From positions 1,552,501-1,616,500 of the forward strand of contig OZ019759.1 in the NCBI GenBank assembly GCA_947034885.2: 64,000 nucleotides of DNA, read 5' to 3'. Of the stretch, positions 1 to 11,050 are shown piece after piece (position 1 is the stretch's first letter; every line of letters begins with the position of its first letter). The stretch is from Thuidium tamariscinum (Eukaryota; Streptophyta; Bryopsida; Hypnales; Thuidiaceae). The notes beneath the pieces are model-generated. The model saw only the letters and a program-made list of their open reading frames with translations, did no database searches and was not told where the DNA came from. The translations under genes were made by a program, and so were the position numbers.

Positions 1-1583
1 TTGTGGTGTTCTTAGTGCTCCTCAATCGGGTTAGCATGGCTGCCATTCCTCCAAAGTAATCGAGATCTATTGAAGGGTACAAATTGTTGACAAGTAAATT
101 CTGTCACCCTTGATGATTTTTGCGGTAGTTTCTTCTTCTCTGTCGGATGTCTCTTTCGTCAATTGGACTAGAATTCAACAGAACTGTGTTTGAACCCTAA
201 TAACATGTATCTTTGAGGAAATGATAGAAATCACTGACGATTACAAACTCTTACAGTTTTTTGTGAAATGTACTTGTTTTTTTTTAAAGAAACCGCATGA
301 TGATAATTAAAATGACTTCTTACTGTGACGAGATCATTCAAAAACCGGAAGCCAAAGAAGATAATAACGAAATTATGTAAGATGCAAACAAAGGTGGAAT
401 GTGAATGAGAGGATTGGAGGTTGCGGCTGAAAAGATGGTGTCATCGTCCATTTTCATTTCTCTTTGCACTGTACACCGTCCCTTCCTGCATTTCGAAGAG
501 ACATCAAGTTGGAAAAGTCAACGCCGAAGGTGAAAGGCGGAAGAAGTCTATATATGAATTGGTAATAATTTTCAATGTTGAGCTTATGTAATTAGTTATG
601 TGCGGGCAGCTTCTAGGCTTTCATTAAGTTTCCCTGCTTGAATCATTGACGGTATGGTTGTAAGCATTTCTTTAGAACGAAGTATTAGTATAGGCTGAAC
701 TAACCAGGATAGCCTGACGTATTAAGCTAAATTACTTTCTAGGAATTACACTTCTCTTCAGATTGTACTCTTTCATTCAAGTGAAATTTTGTACGCAGAG
801 AGCACTGTGCAGCGGGGTGAATGCAATGGAATGGAAATAGAGGTGTAGGAAACGTCGGGAGTGAAGCACTCGCGACATAGTGAATATAGCTTTGAAGGGA
901 ACCCTAGCAGTTGCTCTGTCAATGTATGCGAAGGACTTTTGTTCGGACTTGTGGAGAACATTCGAATTCTTTTTCAGAGAAAGACGGCAGTTCGTACTTA
1001 CTGTAAGTCATCTCCTAAATAAACTGTAGTGGTATGTGAACAATGTGGCACTGTCGACTTTTTTTGCATCATACTCATGAAGTCCTTACGACCGAGTTAT
1101 ATGGATTTCCTTTAACATTGTTACAAGTAGTGAGTCGTATTCAAGCAGACTAACCAGTGCCCTCATATTTGTTTTTCGTGTTCGTTTTCGGTGTGGTGTA
1201 GTGCCTATAGGATAGTGAAATGCATTTGCAAGGAACAGGGTGGCAGAAGTTTTGAGAAGAGAAGAGTTTCGTGGCATGAAATTGGATAACACGTGCGCTT
1301 AATAGTAGTTAGCATTGTCTTGGAATGCTCAATTTGTGAACTGAAGACTTCAAAGAAATTGTGAAGGTGGGTCGATTTGAACAACATTTTAATGGGACGT
1401 TGTAATTCGAAGGCTAGAGGGCGAATGACGTATGCATTTCAGTATTTGGCCTCAGTTAATTGAATCATGTAATTTTTTTGCAGGTGGTGAGTATATACAA
1501 TCATAGTGTAATGTACGAGCAGTCTATGACAGTGTATCTCAAAGCGTAATTTCACGGATTCAGTTGCAAATGAATTCCTAGAA
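1..1583. other. AT-rich stretch, no recognisable feature
   Basis: Read on both strands. Only short chance open frames are present, with no recognisable domain, RNA gene, terminal repeat or tandem array. Probably decayed repeat sequence. Confidence 0.5.
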
Positions 1584-1952
1584 ATGTCCACAACATTCTT
1601 AGAAGAAGAGGTCTACTTATTGGCGAACAAGTCTGTGGGTGAAAGAAGTACCCATGCTACAGTGATAGACATCTCACAGCGATGTAGTCAAAGTTCAGAG
1701 GACAAAAGTTTCGAAGATTTTGAGGCATCAAAGGAGCAGTATCTGCATAATCTTACATTTTTGCATAAAGATCACAGTGAATGGTGTGCTAAAGGTTTCA
1801 CCAAAGAAAAACAATTTTGGACAGACACGGTAGACGATGTTTATAGCAAGAACACATATACCATGTCCTGTTTATATGACGGCGAGTACCCTTTTGACAT
1901 TTGGGAGGAATTATACGAGAACTTTTTATATGTGCAAGTTTGTGGAGCTTAA
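1584..1952 (+). CDS. hypothetical small ORF, 122 codons
   Basis: The frame opens with ATG at 1584 and predicts an acidic protein rich in Glu, Asp, Tyr and Phe. I recognise no domain, signal peptide or membrane segment. It lies about 760 bp upstream of the CACTA transposase remnant on the same strand and could be a leftover exon of that element or of a decayed gene. No obvious splice site or promoter fixes its ends. The length is only slightly more than expected by chance in such sequence, so the call is weak. Confidence 0.2.
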   Translation: MSTTFLEEEVYLLANKSVGERSTHATVIDISQRCSQSSEDKSFEDFEASKEQYLHNLTFLHKDHSEWCAKGFTKEKQFWTDTVDDVYSKNTYTMSCLYDGEYPFDIWEELYENFLYVQVCGA

Positions 1953-2715
1953 GAAGAGGAAGAGCGAGATGGTACTAGCTATATGAATTATTAGCAGATA
2001 GTCACGGTCTCCCAGATGTTTTCTTAGAGGTATGAATAAGATGGAGACCATTTAGTGCTTATGTCATAGCATTTCCAAATTTCTCGAAGTTAATCCTTTT
2101 CATCTGCAGACAATTATAATTTACTTGTGCGTACTATGAAAAGTAGGTAGACTTGAAGACATGACAATAACGTATATGACGGAGTTTTCCGAAGGTAGTA
2201 AGTACAAGAAATTTGTGTCATGCAAGAATAGTAAGTATTGTCCATCAGTGACCATGGATTGGGATTTCTCATGTATTGTAAGGCAACTGTGCATTTGTTT
2301 GGTACATGTGTAAGATTAAGACGCTGTAGCTTTATGTTTTATGAAATTAATGTTGACAACCACTGAGATGATGATAGTGTTGGTGAAGTTGTGGCTAGTA
2401 GATGACAGGATGCATGGTGGTTTAACATTAGCTTTATTAAGAAGGTGTGTCCAATATATTTTTTACTGTGTATACTAGAATTGTCTTTAATTGTTTATTC
2501 CAACGAAGGATAAATACATTTTTACTTGCTTGCATTTGTGGGAACTTCAATTCCATCTTGTTTCCAGTGTTATGAAGATAAGCAGTTTACATGTGCAACA
2601 GAGCAGCATGACAAATTGTAATGGTAGATTGCAGACTTGACATTTTATTCGGTATTAGCATATAATTTGCATCCGCTTCCCGTCGTCCAACAAGAAGAGT
2701 CTTTTTGAATAAAAA
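1953..2715. other. no recognisable feature
   Basis: AT-rich spacer between a small ORF and the CACTA transposase remnant. No CACTA terminus with a 3-bp duplication was found here, so the left end of the autonomous element is unknown. Confidence 0.4.
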
Positions 2716-3958
2716 ATGGAAGGGGAGGATTGCCAAAGATTGCCTTTGACTCATCCAGAGCACATTAGAGCCAGAGACTTGAAACTGTTCAGGAGGGACG
2801 AAGACAGAGCAACGAAGGAAGGCATTACCAGATATAGGTGCCCATGCAACCTTTGTGGCGGTCAAAGGAAAGCATGTAGTAGAAGAACTATTGTGAGTCA
2901 TTTGAAGATCAGAGGAAGACATGGCGCTCTTTGAGGATGTAGACTTGTAAGTTATTTTCCTAACACTGTCAGTGAAAACATCAGACATGCAAAACATGTA
3001 AATGCCATTTTGTGAAGTGATTGTATATTTGCTCATGATCTTTTCTGCATGGCTATGACAGGAAGAGGAATGTGATTCTTTAGATGAGGAATGGGAAGCT
3101 AGCATTGGTGACAATGCCAGGGCATTTCTCGGATTACAAGAGCCCATTCAAGAAATTCTACTAGATGAAGACCTAGGAGTTGCCTGCATGGTAAGACATG
3201 CTTTTGTGAGAGCAGACGAAATTCATCGTGCGGCTATGGAGGCTACAGAAAATGAGTTGTTGAGCAATGAAGATGAAGGACAGAATTCCAATGCAGGAGA
3301 CCCTTCGCACTTGATAGTAGCCACGCAGGTTCCAACGGAATCAAAAGAGGTACTTGTGGAAAATGACGAACATGAGTTTTTTGAGGATGCACATGAAAAT
3401 TTGTACCCAAAATTTGAAGAGCCATCGTCATCTAGTAGTGACGAAGGTTCAAACTTGAGGAACGAAGAAGATGACCTGGAGGAATTCTTGGCGCAAATTC
3501 CCAATGGCCATATTGGTGAGAATCCAGAGATTGAAATGGCAGCCACTTTGCCTTTGTTTGAGGGTGCATCGCTATCTATGCTTAGTGCATGTCTTTTGAT
3601 TATGAATTGTTGCAGAACACATAACGTTTCAAATGCTTTTGTTAATGAGCTCCTCATGTTGTTGCGTATGAGTAATATTTTACCAGTGCAGAATGTGTTA
3701 CCAAAATCAAAGTACGAAGCTAGCAAAATGTTAAAAAATTTCGGATTGTCTTATGACATAATTCACACGTGCCCGAAAGGTTGTGTTCTTTTCCGTGGCT
3801 TGTTGGAGGAGGAGGACTCTTGCCCCGAATGTGGAAGCAGCCGTTACAAACAGAGTGGTCAATCAGTGGTCCCCTCTTTGGTACTTAGACATTTCCCTCT
3901 GATATCTAGATTGCAAAGAATGTTTGCTTCAAAGAAGTTGTTAGAATTGAATATTTAG
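2716..3958 (+). pseudogene. tnp2 gene, N-terminal exons
   Basis: A first exon opens at ATG 2716 and contains a CPCNLCGG Cys cluster and a basic SHLKIRGRH segment, as in the amino end of plant CACTA transposases. The frame slips just before a good donor (GTAAGT at about 2949). The acceptor at 3059-3061 leads into a long acidic exon from 3062 that runs in frame to 3958. That exon carries the CPECG zinc-binding pair and the FPLISRLQRMFASKK block at its end, where the canonical tnp2 core begins. It then hits a stop where the family continues, so the core is entered in other frames downstream. Confidence 0.75.
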
Positions 3959-4096
3959 CACCTTGTGAATTGTAGTACGAATGGGAAAATGTGACACACC
4001 GTTGATTCACCTCAATGGAAATTTGTAGACACACAGCTAGAACCAGAGAGCACGGAGAACAGATTTAGGTCAGACCCTAGACACATTCATTTAGGG

Positions 4097-4801
4097 ATGG
4101 CAACATATGGCTTCAATCCATGGTCTGAGAAAAGATCCACAGATAGTATCTGGCCAATAATGTTTTTAAATTACAACTTGCCACCGTGGTTAGTCACCAA
4201 GAAATATTTTGAAATGCTTATTTTACTAATTCCCTCCAAATTGAGTGTCACTGGACAGAACTTTGACGTTTTTTTGCAGCCAGCTATTGATGAGCTCCAA
4301 CAGCTGTGGAAACCCCAGGGAGTGTGAACTAAGGATGCTAGGGCAGAAGGATGCGCACAGTATTTTGGTCTTTGTGCTTGTCTGATATAGACCTTGCACG
4401 ACTTTCCAGGCTATGGTTTGGTCTCAAGTTTGACGACAAAGAGATATAAAGCGTGTCCAATCTATAGCCCAAATACAGTTGCACGATATTCAAGAGTGCT
4501 GAGGAAGATGGTATACTGTAATTGTCATAGACATTTTCTACAACCAGACTATTATTTTAGAGGTGACTTTGCTGCATTTGATTATCGAGCAGAATTGGAG
4601 ACAAAAATGAATGCTATGTCAGGGAATGATACTATTTGGAACGAGCAACAAAGTGAGCAGTTTATTTGCAATGGAAGTACAGAGCGACATCCTGATTTTC
4701 CAGGGACAGAACATGGTGTAAAACGTGTTTTCACTTTAAACCAACTTGAATATTGGCGGGTGAGTTTCAATGTCCATAATTATTTTTTGATAAGAGATTG
4801 A
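4097..4801 (+). pseudogene. tnp2 transposase core, first half
   Basis: Two open segments (4097-4327 and 4394-4801) in different frames match consecutive parts of the tnp2 core. The first has LGMATYGFNPW just upstream and at its start, then NLPPW and VFLQPAIDELQQLW. The second has HDFPGYG, then SSLTTKRYKACPI in place of the usual Ser-Thr-Lys-Gly-Ala-Cys-Pro segment, and a Cys-His pair (CNCHRHFL). A frameshift and stops around 4327-4394 separate them. The order and spacing agree with one ancestral coding sequence. Confidence 0.75.
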
Positions 4802-4941
4802 TTTAGTTTTTTTTATTGTTGTATTCTTTTCTCTGAATATTTTAATCAACTATGAATTTTTTAGCAATAATTATAGTTAGGTTGTGTTGAAAAGACTATG
4901 GCTAAGAGTTAAAGATTTTTATATAAGATGTTCCCTTTGTA

Positions 4942-5850
4942 ATGCAAAAATTGCCTCGTCGAAATTTATTGGATGTTATGCACATTGAAAGAAATATATG
5001 TGAAAGCTTGGTGAAGTTACTGATGGACATTACAGACACTGCAGTGAGCCGTAGAGACATGGAGGAAGAACAGATAAAACCTCACCTATGGGTAAGACGG
5101 GACGCTAGGGAAGAAGGTCAGTTTGTAAAGCCACCAGCCCCTTATGTGTTGACAAAAGATGAACAGAAAATTTTATTAGATCAAATCGCATCAATTACTG
5201 TTCCAACAGGCTACTGTAGAGACTTAAAAAAACATATCCTAAAAAACAAACTAGGTAATATGAAGTCTCACGACTACCATATTCTTTTACAATTCATACT
5301 ACCAGTGTGCCTCAAGCATCTCATACATCCTAAACCGAGGACAGCTATTATTAGACTTGGTCATTTATTCACGATGTTATGTAAGAAGGTTTTAAACATT
5401 GAAGAGTTAGAGAGGTTGGAGGTGTATGCGGCTAAAACTATGTGTTTGTTGGAGGTTTGGTTTCCTCCCTCCGCATTCGATATTATGTGGCATTTGCCAG
5501 TTCACCTATCCAAACAAATAAAACAATGCGGTCCTGTAGCCAATATTTGGTGTTATCCTATTGAAAGACACATGGGATTTAAAAAAAAATCCATTCGCAA
5601 AAGGTCACGGCCCGAGGCTTATATAGCCAATGCCTACATGTATGAAGAGGCATTAGGCTTTTGTATTGAATATTTCAAGCTATATCTTCATACCAAAAGG
5701 AGAGTTTTGGATGAGGATGAAGAACTTGCCAATTGTGGAGAGGTGCTGATGGGGAGTGCAGAAAATAAGGTGTTGACAAATGAGGAACGACGAACAATTC
5801 ATTCATGGATCATTTGTAATTCAACTTCAATAGCTGAACCTTGGAGGTAA
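4942..5850 (+). pseudogene. tnp2 transposase core, second half
   Basis: This is the longest uninterrupted piece of the CACTA transposase, 302 codons. It begins with NLLDVMHIERNICESLVK, the most conserved tnp2 block, followed by MKSHDYHILLQ, an alpha-helical stretch, FPPSAFDIMWHLPVHL, GPVANIWCYPIERHMG and a Tyr-Glu-Glu-Ala segment. In intact family members this part holds the end of the catalytic domain. An intron or a degenerate stretch separates it from the 4801 end of the previous piece. The absence of stops over 900 bp suggests the element died fairly recently compared with its flanks. Confidence 0.8.
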
Positions 5851-6098
5851 TTCACAAAATCATATTAGTCGTTTGAAGTTTTATGTCTTAAGCAGTTGGA
5901 TAAGGAAAGTATAGAGTCTTGCATTCAATAAATCTCTTGTTGCACTGTGGGAGTACTACAACCCTAAGGTTGATGTGAGTGATTATATTTCATTTTAAGA
6001 GCACAAAAATGAAGATGTTCTTGTTGTTTAATTTAGAGGAGACCTGAAGAAAATAATTACTGCATGTGAAGTACTACTTACTGAAGTCACTGGAATGA

Positions 6099-6790
6099 TT
6101 GTTTCTACTTTTTTATTTGAGAACATGTGCACAATGCAAGTTATACAACCAAGAGCAGGAATCCCTACAAACAGAGAGGGAATCTTATCGGAGAGAGGCC
6201 GCATTGAGAGGGATGTCGAGAAGGCAACAAATAGATTATCCTACGCATATTAGGGACAATCTACCTGATTTTGTGGACTGGCTCAGTGACTATACAACAT
6301 CGCTCATTCAAATGCATGGTATAGCAAATGTGGACGTTGAGTTGCAAACATTGTCACAAATGCCAAGCCAGCACGCTGAATCTTACAAGCATATGTGGGC
6401 TTATGGAAATCATTACCGCGTACATGAAGAAGAAGGTAATGAACTGGGATATGCAACCCAAGATTATGGAATTGCATGTGTGTTTGGTGCATATATGAGG
6501 AACGCTGTGTTGGTGTTAGCATGGTTGGGGTTCTAAAAGACATAATAGTCATTCAATATTCTGCAAGAAGAAGAGTTGTTATGCAGGGTTCATGGATTCG
6601 GAGCAGTGCAAGCGAGCACCCATCAACAAAAATAGATGAGTATGGATTCACAATTGTCCTTTTCAATGACAGAGTTGCAAGCGCTCGGGAGCCATATGTC
6701 CTTTCAGCAACAATGCGACATGTTTGTTGTAAAGTAACGTTCCAATATATTCCGTTGCTACAGAAATATAAGAAGCATTCAATGAAGTAA
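6099..6790 (+). pseudogene. DUF4216-like C-terminal region of the CACTA transposase
   Basis: Two overlapping frames (6099-6536 and 6476-6790) make one ancestral region. The first has a basic helical segment and HMWAYGNHYRVHEEE. The second begins with CVSVSMVGVLKDII-like sequence (here CVGVSMVGVLKDII), then a strand-rich part ending IDEYGFTIVLFNDR and EPYVLSATMRHV. That pattern is the DUF4216 domain found after the tnp2 core in plant CACTA proteins. A +1 shift near 6480-6536 separates the two frames. Confidence 0.65.
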
Positions 6791-7095
6791 GAGTCATAAG
6801 AGAGAATAGGGCGTTGCAATTATTCTTTTATCAAATGTGCAAAGTGTAATGAGGGAACCTATCATTCTCGTTGATGATGTAGTTACATTTGGATATTGGT
6901 CGATTAATGAACGGGGACAAAATTTCATGACTTATTCATAGAGAAAATGATAAGGAACGACTTTAAGAATTAAAAAAAAATTGTTTTTGGAATAGAAGAG
7001 CAATAGTGCAAAGTGACCTCACCTTCTTGAAGTGAATGGATAGGACGTAAATTGAATAGTTTCAGTTCACCAGGTTTTTTTCATAGATGATTGGA

Positions 7096-7311
7096 AACTA
7101 GTAGAAACCCCCGTTTAATGTGACAAGGCCTAATTTTTCTTGACAAATTTTGCTAGGCATCAAAAATAACAACCCGTGTTTTTATGTCAACACTGATGTG
7201 GTGTTCAATGTTTTTGTTGACATAAAAACACGGGTTGTTACTTTTGATGCCTAGCAATATCCGTCAAGAAAAATTAGGCCTTGTCACATTAAACGGGGGT
7301 TTCTACTAGTG
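7096..7311. mobile_element. CACTA-type foldback MITE, copy 1 (216 bp)
   Basis: Nearly the whole element is two inverted arms. The right end reads as CACTAGTAGAAACCCCC on the opposite strand. The left end is the same except that its first C is A. A 3-bp duplication GGA flanks it at 7093-7095 and 7312-7314, the CACTA signature. The arms share AATGTGACAAGGCCTAA and a GCATCAAAA segment. It sits inside the coding region of the CACTA transposase: GWKIVFQK, the continuation of the DUF4216 part, resumes right after it. Confidence 0.9.
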
Positions 7312-7595
7312 GGAGGCATCCTGGATGGAAGATTGTATTTCAGAAGGAACCTCGATCAAGAAGGGTGCTGGATATCGAGGACGAACAAATCCTTGGCATT
7401 TCTGGTACCCATGTAGGATTGAATTTGCCGGAAAACTTGAACAATGCAAAGTTTAGACCAAGAATCAGAATATTCAGCGAGGCTGTCCTAGAAGCTGAGG
7501 TAGCTCGCTTGAATGCACTAGTGAATGGAGAGCAGCCACCACATGTGGAGGGACGTCGCAGACAAAGGCATGGAAGAGTAAACAAACGTCGTTGA
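7312..7595 (+). pseudogene. tail of the CACTA transposase, cut off by a MITE
   Basis: The frame directly after the foldback element encodes GWKIVFQKEPRSRRVLDIED and ends in a very basic tail (RRRQRHGRVNKRR) before a TGA at 7593-7595. Plant CACTA proteins have this kind of segment just after DUF4216, and the basic tail could be a nuclear localisation signal. The foldback element separates it from its upstream half. Confidence 0.55.
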
Positions 7596-8602
7596 TAGGT
7601 ATGTGTGTCATAGAAATGCTTGTGTTCTAGTTGCTCGATTTAAGTTCTGGAAAATGATTTGAAATGTGACAGAGAATTTTTCATATTACATCGTATAATG
7701 TACAGTGAGCAATGCAAGAACAAGAATGTGAGTGCAGATACATGAGCAGGTGTAGCTGAAGCAGGCGGTTGAAGAAGTTGGAACAGTGGGAAGATTTACT
7801 ACATCTAAAAAACATAAAAGTGAAATACACAGATTGTGGATGGAAACATGGTCTTATGTTTTTTAAAATATTTACCTCATTTTCTGTGAGCAATGTAAAT
7901 TGTTACTCTGTTGACTGAAATATGAAAAATAGAACAGAGAGGAAGTGTAGATGTATGTCTCCATCAACATATAACAGGAAATTAAGTTTGAAAGTTCGTC
8001 ATGTAAAAATAAGGAATGCAACATGTTGTCAGTGGGTCTGGAAGGGAGTGTCCTGATCGACAAACGAAAATTCCATATGTGCATGACAGAAATTTCCGTA
8101 AAGAGTATGCCAAATTTTGAGTGGGCACTAAACGACTCTTTCCATTCCAAACAATGTGTTTGCAAAGCTGTGGAATGGTGAAAGTGGGAAGAGCACGTAT
8201 ACTGTGATGTTGAAATATTATAGTGGATTCAATGAAGAGGATTTACGTGTAAGAATTACATATGTCATATGTGGTTAAGGTTCTTCAGAATTGTGGAAGC
8301 GTAGTTTAGGAGACTGAACATTGTTTACATGAAGCACGGAAGATACTGCATGTGAAAGACCATTTAGAATCCCTGACAAAGTTCCGCGGACTTGTCTGAC
8401 CGTGTAAATGGTTTCTTAACCAACTTTTTTAGTGTTTTTCATCTTCCTCTGCATATGTACGTTATCTCCAATAATGCTAACCTTAGCAGCAGAATGTTGT
8501 ACTTCAGTGCATTGTCAATAGTAGATGTAGAAACTGCAGTTCTTGGTGGTTCACGACTAGGACAATAACATATCAAATCAGGTTGACAGAAAAAATTATT
8601 GG
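7596..8602. other. no recognisable feature
   Basis: AT-rich spacer with no domain-bearing frame and no clear repeat. It may hold the decayed 3' part of the CACTA element, but no CACTA terminus was found. Confidence 0.4.
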
Positions 8603-8912
8603 CCCTAGAAGAAAAGTGTGTTGGAAGCCCCCAAAACGTGTCAAAAACTGCGTTGCAAGCTACACAACACATCATATGGATTTTGTTGAATTCTGCGTTT
8701 TCAACGCAACATTCTATAGACATCTACATTGGATTGCATTTTTGCGTTAGAGTTCTACAGAATTCTAACGTAGAAATGCAATCTAGCATAGATGTCTACA
8801 GAATGTTGTATTAAAAACATGGAATTCAACAAAATCCATATGATGTGTTGTGTAGCTTCCAACGTAGTTTTTGACACGTTTTGGAGGCTTCCAGTACACT
8901 TTTCTTCTAGTG
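8603..8912. mobile_element. CACTA-type foldback MITE, second family (310 bp)
   Basis: This is a palindromic element whose arms pair along most of its length. The right end reads as CACTAGAAGAAAAGTGT on the opposite strand; the left end is CCCTAGAAGAAAAGTGT with one change. The 3-bp duplication TGG is perfect at 8600-8602 and 8913-8915. The arms share ACGTGTCAAAAAC and CACATCATATGGATTTTG motifs. The sequence differs from the 7096 and 9747 family apart from the CACTA start, so it is a separate family. Confidence 0.88.
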
Positions 8913-9746
8913 TGGATAGTGGTTAGAATTGGAAAATTCATAGCACTAACATGTGTTTTATTGTGGGTAGAGGTATGGTGCGTGAGTGAGAAGAGGAAAC
9001 TCTATAGGTATGACTTCACTATCATGGAGTGTGATTACCTTAGTTTGTGAATCTTTGAAATGAATAATGCGAGGGGAAGAGGGAAGAAATGAATGTTTGT
9101 AAGCGCAGTGTACTTAGAATGATGTAAACGGAATTCAAGGTCACTAAGGATGACCATGTTGAAGTGCTTGTTATTATTTTCTGGGTGACAGTGCAATACC
9201 TGAAGCGTGTGGAAGTCAATGTAGTGAAGTAGCGGAAATGCTCCTGAGTTGTGTTGCACAGTACAGTACTTGTTGTACTGTGAAGAGGCAAAAAAGATTC
9301 AGCAAGTAAGAGAATATGCTAGAGTGGACAACTTCGTTAAGTTCTTAGCATATATGTCGTCAGCAAATATCATTCCGGAATTGGATCTTAGAGAAGGGAA
9401 GAATTCTATGGAGTTATTAGCAACGGCACTAAACCCTATTCAGGTTATATTCTAATCATGGAAAGCTTTATGAAATGTAGGGTAGGAAATGATTGATTTG
9501 CTTCTTTAAGTAAAGCCAAATGCCAAATGGCGTTTCTCACAAAGAGCGCAGAAGTGAAGGAAGATGGCAGAGGATGTAGCAATGGATGTCATGATGACCA
9601 ATAAAAGACAGTAAGCCTACAAGCAATGTTCTGAAATTAGTATTATTTTGTTTGTAGTGAATTTTTTATTTGTGAATGATTTCTTTGTGCATGTCAATGA
9701 CTATAGAATTTTGTGAATTGTAATAGCCGTAATTGTTACGATGAAC
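8913..9746. other. spacer with one possible orphan exon
   Basis: Mostly featureless. A stretch at about 9292-9442 is open, encodes a helical segment (VREYARVDNFVKFLAYMSS) and lies between an AG at its left and a CAG/GT at its right, so it could be an orphan exon. I do not recognise the protein and would not call a gene on this. Confidence 0.3.
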
Positions 9747-9962
9747 CACTAATAGAAACCCCCGTTAAATGTGACAAGGCCTAATTTTTCTTGACGGATT
9801 TTGCTAGGCATCAAAAGTAACAACGCGTGTTTTTATGTCAGCATTGATGTTGTATTCAATGTTTTTGTTGACATAAAAACACGAGTTGTTACTTTTGATG
9901 CCTAGCAAAATTTGTCAAGAAAAATTAGGCCTTGTCACATTAAACGGGGGTTTCTAATAGTG
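9747..9962. mobile_element. CACTA-type foldback MITE, copy 2 (216 bp)
   Basis: This has the same length and family as the 7096-7311 copy. It starts CACTAATAGAAACCCCC and ends with the inverse of that motif. The flanking trinucleotides are AAC (9744-9746) and AAT (9963-9965), a target duplication with one change. Differences from copy 1 are scattered substitutions, so the two copies are independent insertions of one family. Confidence 0.88.
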
Positions 9963-11050
9963 AATGATGAGGCACTGTTGAGGTCCGCGTAAAAAAACGG
10001 AATCGCTTCTTGTTTTGTGGGTGGCAGTGACTATGGAGAATAACTGAAATGCGTTCATTTAGAGTGTTTTTTTAAGTAATTTCTTCATAGGGAATTTGGA
10101 AACAGATATGAAGGAAAGGACGTCTTGATTGGGCTATTTATTAGAAGAAGTACAAGAGCAGGACTTATGATATGTGCTGAGCGTATGTAGTGTGAAGTAA
10201 TATTATACAAAAAGTGCGTTTTAGTATCTTAAGTTTTTCTGCTTCGTTATTTTGTTACTTAAATACTGAATTCATGTCAAAATGAGTAGTAGAATTGGAT
10301 AAAACTGTGAACCCACTAAATCATATATGTCTGGAAGTATAGACTGCAACATGGTAGTAATGCATTCAGAAAGGTTGCGGTGAATCATAGTGTAGAGTAT
10401 GGAATTATGCATCGGAACGTGCATGGTGAAAGTGGACATTATTTAGTCGGCATATTGTATTCTTTCTCTTGCAAATTCTTTGGAGTGTGGCATTCAAGCA
10501 TTAGTAGAAAAGGATAATTAGTCATACCCTTAGTGAATTGAACAAGATTGGGCAGTGCAGTTTGTGCTGAAGTACTCCATGTACAATACGTAGGGAAGAG
10601 GATGTTCAAACTCTAACAAATTGGTGGTCACAATGAGTTCAGCAGGACTAGGCATGCCTTCATCTCCAAAACAGGTGAGAAGTCAAACAATGGAGATCAC
10701 CCTGCGCACTCCCCTTTCAGCAATGATTAAGTGATGCTGGGCAGACGTATAGTGAAGGAAACATATGTCAGTGGAGGAGTTGTGTAGTTGAGGACGTTTA
10801 TGTTGACAAGGATTTATATTTCTTAATTAAAATTTCGTGGATGAGTTGTTTTCTGAAGTTAAAATATCAAATGAGAGAGGCTGTGGAGGACAGATGGGAA
10901 TGACGAGATGCATATTTTCATTGCAAAGATGAGCTTACTATTGATAGATGTAAATATAGCAGTCAGATAGAGTTTTGTAGGACGGTTGAGATGAAAGTAG
11001 GTAATGACAAAGAAACATGAGAAGGGGGAACGCATTGTTGGTGAACACTG
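9963..11050. other. no recognisable feature
   Basis: AT-rich sequence with no open frame of note, no terminal repeats and no RNA gene that I can see. Confidence 0.4.

Larger units (their letters stand above)
2716..7595 (+). pseudogene. CACTA (En/Spm) tnp2-type transposase gene, decayed
   Basis: This is the remnant of a class II CACTA transposase, the enzyme that cuts and re-inserts CACTA elements in the nucleus. In order on the + strand it keeps an N-terminal region (2716-3958), the tnp2 core in two blocks (about 3990-4801 and 4942-5850), a DUF4216-like region (6099-6800) and a basic tail (7312-7595). Family landmarks are the Cys pair CPECG followed by LRHFPLISRLQRMF, the block LGMATYGFNPW, NLPPW, the block HDFPGYG, DVMHIERNICESL, MKSHDYHILLQ, FPPSAFDIMWHL and the PIERHMGF block. 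The frame breaks many times by stops and shifts, and a foldback element interrupts it at 7096-7311. It cannot make a full protein. Element termini were not found. Confidence 0.85.
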
